From an uncultured Collinsella sp. (GTDB lineage: Bacteria > Actinomycetota > Coriobacteriia > Coriobacteriales > Coriobacteriaceae): a stretch of 31,375 bases of DNA. The notes beneath the pieces were generated by a model. It saw nothing but the letters and a program-made list of their open reading frames with translations, had not been told where the DNA came from and did no database searches. The position numbers and the translations under genes are program-made. Where the stretch lies: contig CALHDP010000137.1 of the NCBI GenBank assembly GCA_938023085.1, positions 1 to 31,375 on the forward strand, in the 5' to 3' direction. Below, in pieces: positions 29,404 to 31,375 of the stretch (position 1 is its first letter; each line of letters opens with the position of its first letter).

Positions 29404-31375
29404 CTAGAAGTTGGCGTCGTTGAGTTGTTCACTTTCGAGGCCGTCGAGCAGTTGCTGTTCGGGCGTATCGGCGACGCTCTCGAGCAGCTCGGTGGGATCG
29501 ACGTTCATGTCCCTACCGGCCTCGTTGCCGTTGACCAAGTCGTCCGAGAAGATGTCGACTTCCATTTCCTCGGCCTCTTCAATCTGAACCTCGAGCGGCA
29601 CCTGGGTGCGCACGAGCTTAACGGCCGGGCGCATGCGGGCAAACAGCGGCACGTACTCGATGATGATGGCAGAGTTCTCGAGACCGTACCAGCGCGCCGG
29701 GCTTCCGCAAGCGCGGCGGACGGCGTACTTGATGGCCATCACGCGGTGGTCATTGCGGTTGATGTCCGTTTCGGGGGCAAGCATCTTGCGCAGCATGCAA
29801 AAACGGAAGTCGCCCACGTTGCCGCGCGTCTCGTAGATGGAGTAGGTGTGGTGCTGCGGCGGCAACTCACCCGAGGCCATCAGGTCGCCAACGATCTGGC
29901 GCAGGTAGGCGTTGATGCGCTGATTGACCTTAAAGCCCAGGTCCAAGCGCACGCGGAACAGGAAGTCTGTGCCAAAGGTCTCAACGGAATACTCGTGCGT
30001 ATAGGGCTCGTCGGTAACGTGTACGTTGATGAACCAATATGCCTTGGCGCGCTTGGGATGCTTGTCCAAGATGGAATAGAGCACGTCGCGGTCGAGCGTG
30101 AGCGGGTCGGGGCTGTTGGTGAGGAACACCAGATTGTCGGCGAGCACGGGGTAGGTCTCGTCATTGCGCAGGCGGTTGAGCTGGTCGATGTACTTGGAGA
30201 CGGGCAGCAGAATCGTCTGCGTGCGCTCGATGGCGGTGCCGCGACGCCACACATACATAAGGCCGAACAGCAGTGCGGCCAGGAAGATCATGACGTAGCC
30301 GCCGTCAAAGAACATGGTGAGGCACGAAGCGAAGAAGCACAGCTCAATGGCACCAAAGAGCAGGGCAAAGATGCAGGCGCCCAGCTTGTGCTTGAGGATG
30401 CCGGCGATATAGCTCGTCAGCAGCGTGGTGGTCATGAGCATGGTCACGGTGATGGCGAGGCCATAGGCGCTTTCCATGCGCTCGGAGTTCTGGAACAGCA
30501 GCACGATGAAGATGCAGCCGACCCACATGATGTTGTTGACGAGCGGAATATAGAGCTGACCCTTGGTGTCGCTGGGGTAGTGGATGCGCAGGTGCGGCAT
30601 AAGGTTGAGGCGCGTTGCCTCGGATACCAGCGAGAACGAGCCGGTGATGAGCGCCTGCGAGGCGATGATGGCCGCCACGGCCGAAAGCACGATGGCAAAG
30701 GGGCGCAGGGGCTCGGGAAGCATCATATAGAACGGGTTAACGATATCCATCGCGAGCATCTGGGGGTTGGAGTTATTGGCGAGTAGCCAAGCTCCCTGAC
30801 CCAGATAGTTGAGGATAAGGGCCGCCTTAACAAATGGCCAGGATGCATAGATGTTTGCCTTGCCCACGTGGCCCATGTCCGAGTAGAGTGCCTCGGCACC
30901 GGTTGTCGACAGGAAGACAAAGCCGAGCACCATAATGCCCGAATGGTTGATGGGCGAGAACAGGAACATAATGCCGCGGATGGGGTTGAGCGCGCGCAAG
31001 ATGGACAGGTTGCCGAGCATGTTGAACAGGCCGGCGCCCGCCAGGAACAGGAACCACAGCGTCATGAGCGGGCCGAAGAGCTTACCGATCGACGAGGTAC
31101 CGGCGCGCTGCATGGCAAATAGGCCGCAGATAATGATGATGGTAATAATGATGACGTTGGTCTGGCCGTCACCCAAAAGCGCATGGCCCCATTCGATGGT
31201 GCGCAGACCCTCGATGGCTGTGGTGACCGTGACGGCGGGGGTGAGGATGCCGTCGGCAAGCAGTGCCGCACCGCCGATCATGGCGGGCAGAATCAGCCAT
31301 GGTGCCACCTTGCGTACGAGGCTGAACAGGGCGAAGATGCCGCCTTCGTTGTGGTTGTCGGCCTTCATGGCGATT
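29404..31375 (-). CDS. kup: Kup/HAK/KT potassium uptake transporter, N-terminus beyond the window
   Basis: At least 656 residues are visible; the reading frame stays open to the right edge, and the first part (including the usual GDIGTSPLY segment) is missing. The visible start, KADNHNEGGIFALFSL, matches the region just after the second membrane helix of Kup, and GGAALLADGILTPAVTVTTAIEGL is the conserved pore-helix region. About ten membrane helices remain, ending near residue 380, followed by a cytoplasmic domain of about 270 residues. The tail (about the last 60 residues) is very acidic (EEAEEMEVDIFSDD). Kup proteins import potassium by proton symport. The gene ends at a terminator shared with bsh. 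Confidence 0.88.
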   Translation of the reverse strand, partial: IAMKADNHNEGGIFALFSLVRKVAPWLILPAMIGGAALLADGILTPAVTVTTAIEGLRTIEWGHALLGDGQTNVIIITIIIICGLFAMQRAGTSSIGKLFGPLMTLWFLFLAGAGLFNMLGNLSILRALNPIRGIMFLFSPINHSGIMVLGFVFLSTTGAEALYSDMGHVGKANIYASWPFVKAALILNYLGQGAWLLANNSNPQMLAMDIVNPFYMMLPEPLRPFAIVLSAVAAIIASQALITGSFSLVSEATRLNLMPHLRIHYPSDTKGQLYIPLVNNIMWVGCIFIVLLFQNSERMESAYGLAITVTMLMTTTLLTSYIAGILKHKLGACIFALLFGAIELCFFASCLTMFFDGGYVMIFLAALLFGLMYVWRRGTAIERTQTILLPVSKYIDQLNRLRNDETYPVLADNLVFLTNSPDPLTLDRDVLYSILDKHPKRAKAYWFINVHVTDEPYTHEYSVETFGTDFLFRVRLDLGFKVNQRINAYLRQIVGDLMASGELPPQHHTYSIYETRGNVGDFRFCMLRKMLAPETDINRNDHRVMAIKYAVRRACGSPARWYGLENSAIIIEYVPLFARMRPAVKLVRTQVPLEVQIEEAEEMEVDIFSDDLVNGNEAGRDMNVDPTELLESVADTPEQQLLDGLESEQLNDANF

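Noticed and set aside
29395..30786. Plus-strand ORF (463 codons) opposite kup
   Set aside because: Antisense to a membrane transporter with clear motifs; composition follows codon-position bias of the real gene.

Overview
This 31.4 kb window is high-GC, gene-dense bacterial chromosome, with no integrase, transposase, phage gene or tRNA that I can see. The gene set suggests a gut-dwelling coriobacterium of the Collinsella type: a bile-salt-hydrolase-like enzyme, TPP-riboswitch thiamine salvage, a chromosomal TetM-like GTPase, several GGDEF/EAL proteins and an AzgA-type purine permease. The genus is an inference from protein resemblance, not a measured result. Start sites were mostly reset to internal ATG or GTG codons that carry a clear Shine-Dalgarno sequence.

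Layout. 1-6300: RNA-modifying enzymes (RlmA-like, RsmJ), small membrane proteins, a zinc-finger-like small protein divergent from a GNAT acetyltransferase, MscL with a C-terminal zinc ribbon, and a TetM-like ribosomal GTPase. 6330-11310: an unusual module in which two related P-loop ATPases with predicted winged-helix C-termini flank a UvrA-like ABC protein that lacks the UvrB-binding insertion. The first ATPase overlaps the UvrA-like gene and is preceded by three GGTATA repeats at exact 10 bp spacing. 11300-14200 (minus strand): TrmL, a CobW/COG0523 GTPase, an ArsC-fold protein that has lost its cysteine, and a flavodoxin-type Fe-S flavoprotein. 14275-18712 (minus strand): a cyclic-di-GMP cluster of two paralogous GGDEF-PAS-GGDEF units. 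The second carries an extra GGDEF-EAL half and is broken by a single in-frame TAA. 18974-19843: a patatin-like lipase. 19945-21975 (minus strand): a TPP riboswitch with terminator, then thiM, a thiamine-binding protein and thiE as a tight operon. 22045-25149: a HAD phosphatase, a LysR regulator and a MetE-like zinc enzyme whose promoter carries a LysR-type site near -66. 25273-31375: a 17-codon orphan leader ORF, an esterase, a purine permease, a deformylase-like protein without the catalytic Glu, a 105-nt hairpin element, a bile-salt-hydrolase-family enzyme, and a Kup potassium transporter that runs off the right edge.

The strongest candidates for something undescribed are the ATPase/UvrA-like/ATPase module with its phased repeats, and the stop-interrupted GGDEF-PAS-GGDEF-EAL gene. 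Several proteins have lost catalytic residues (ArsC-like Cys to Ser, deformylase-like Glu to Met), which suggests repurposed folds.
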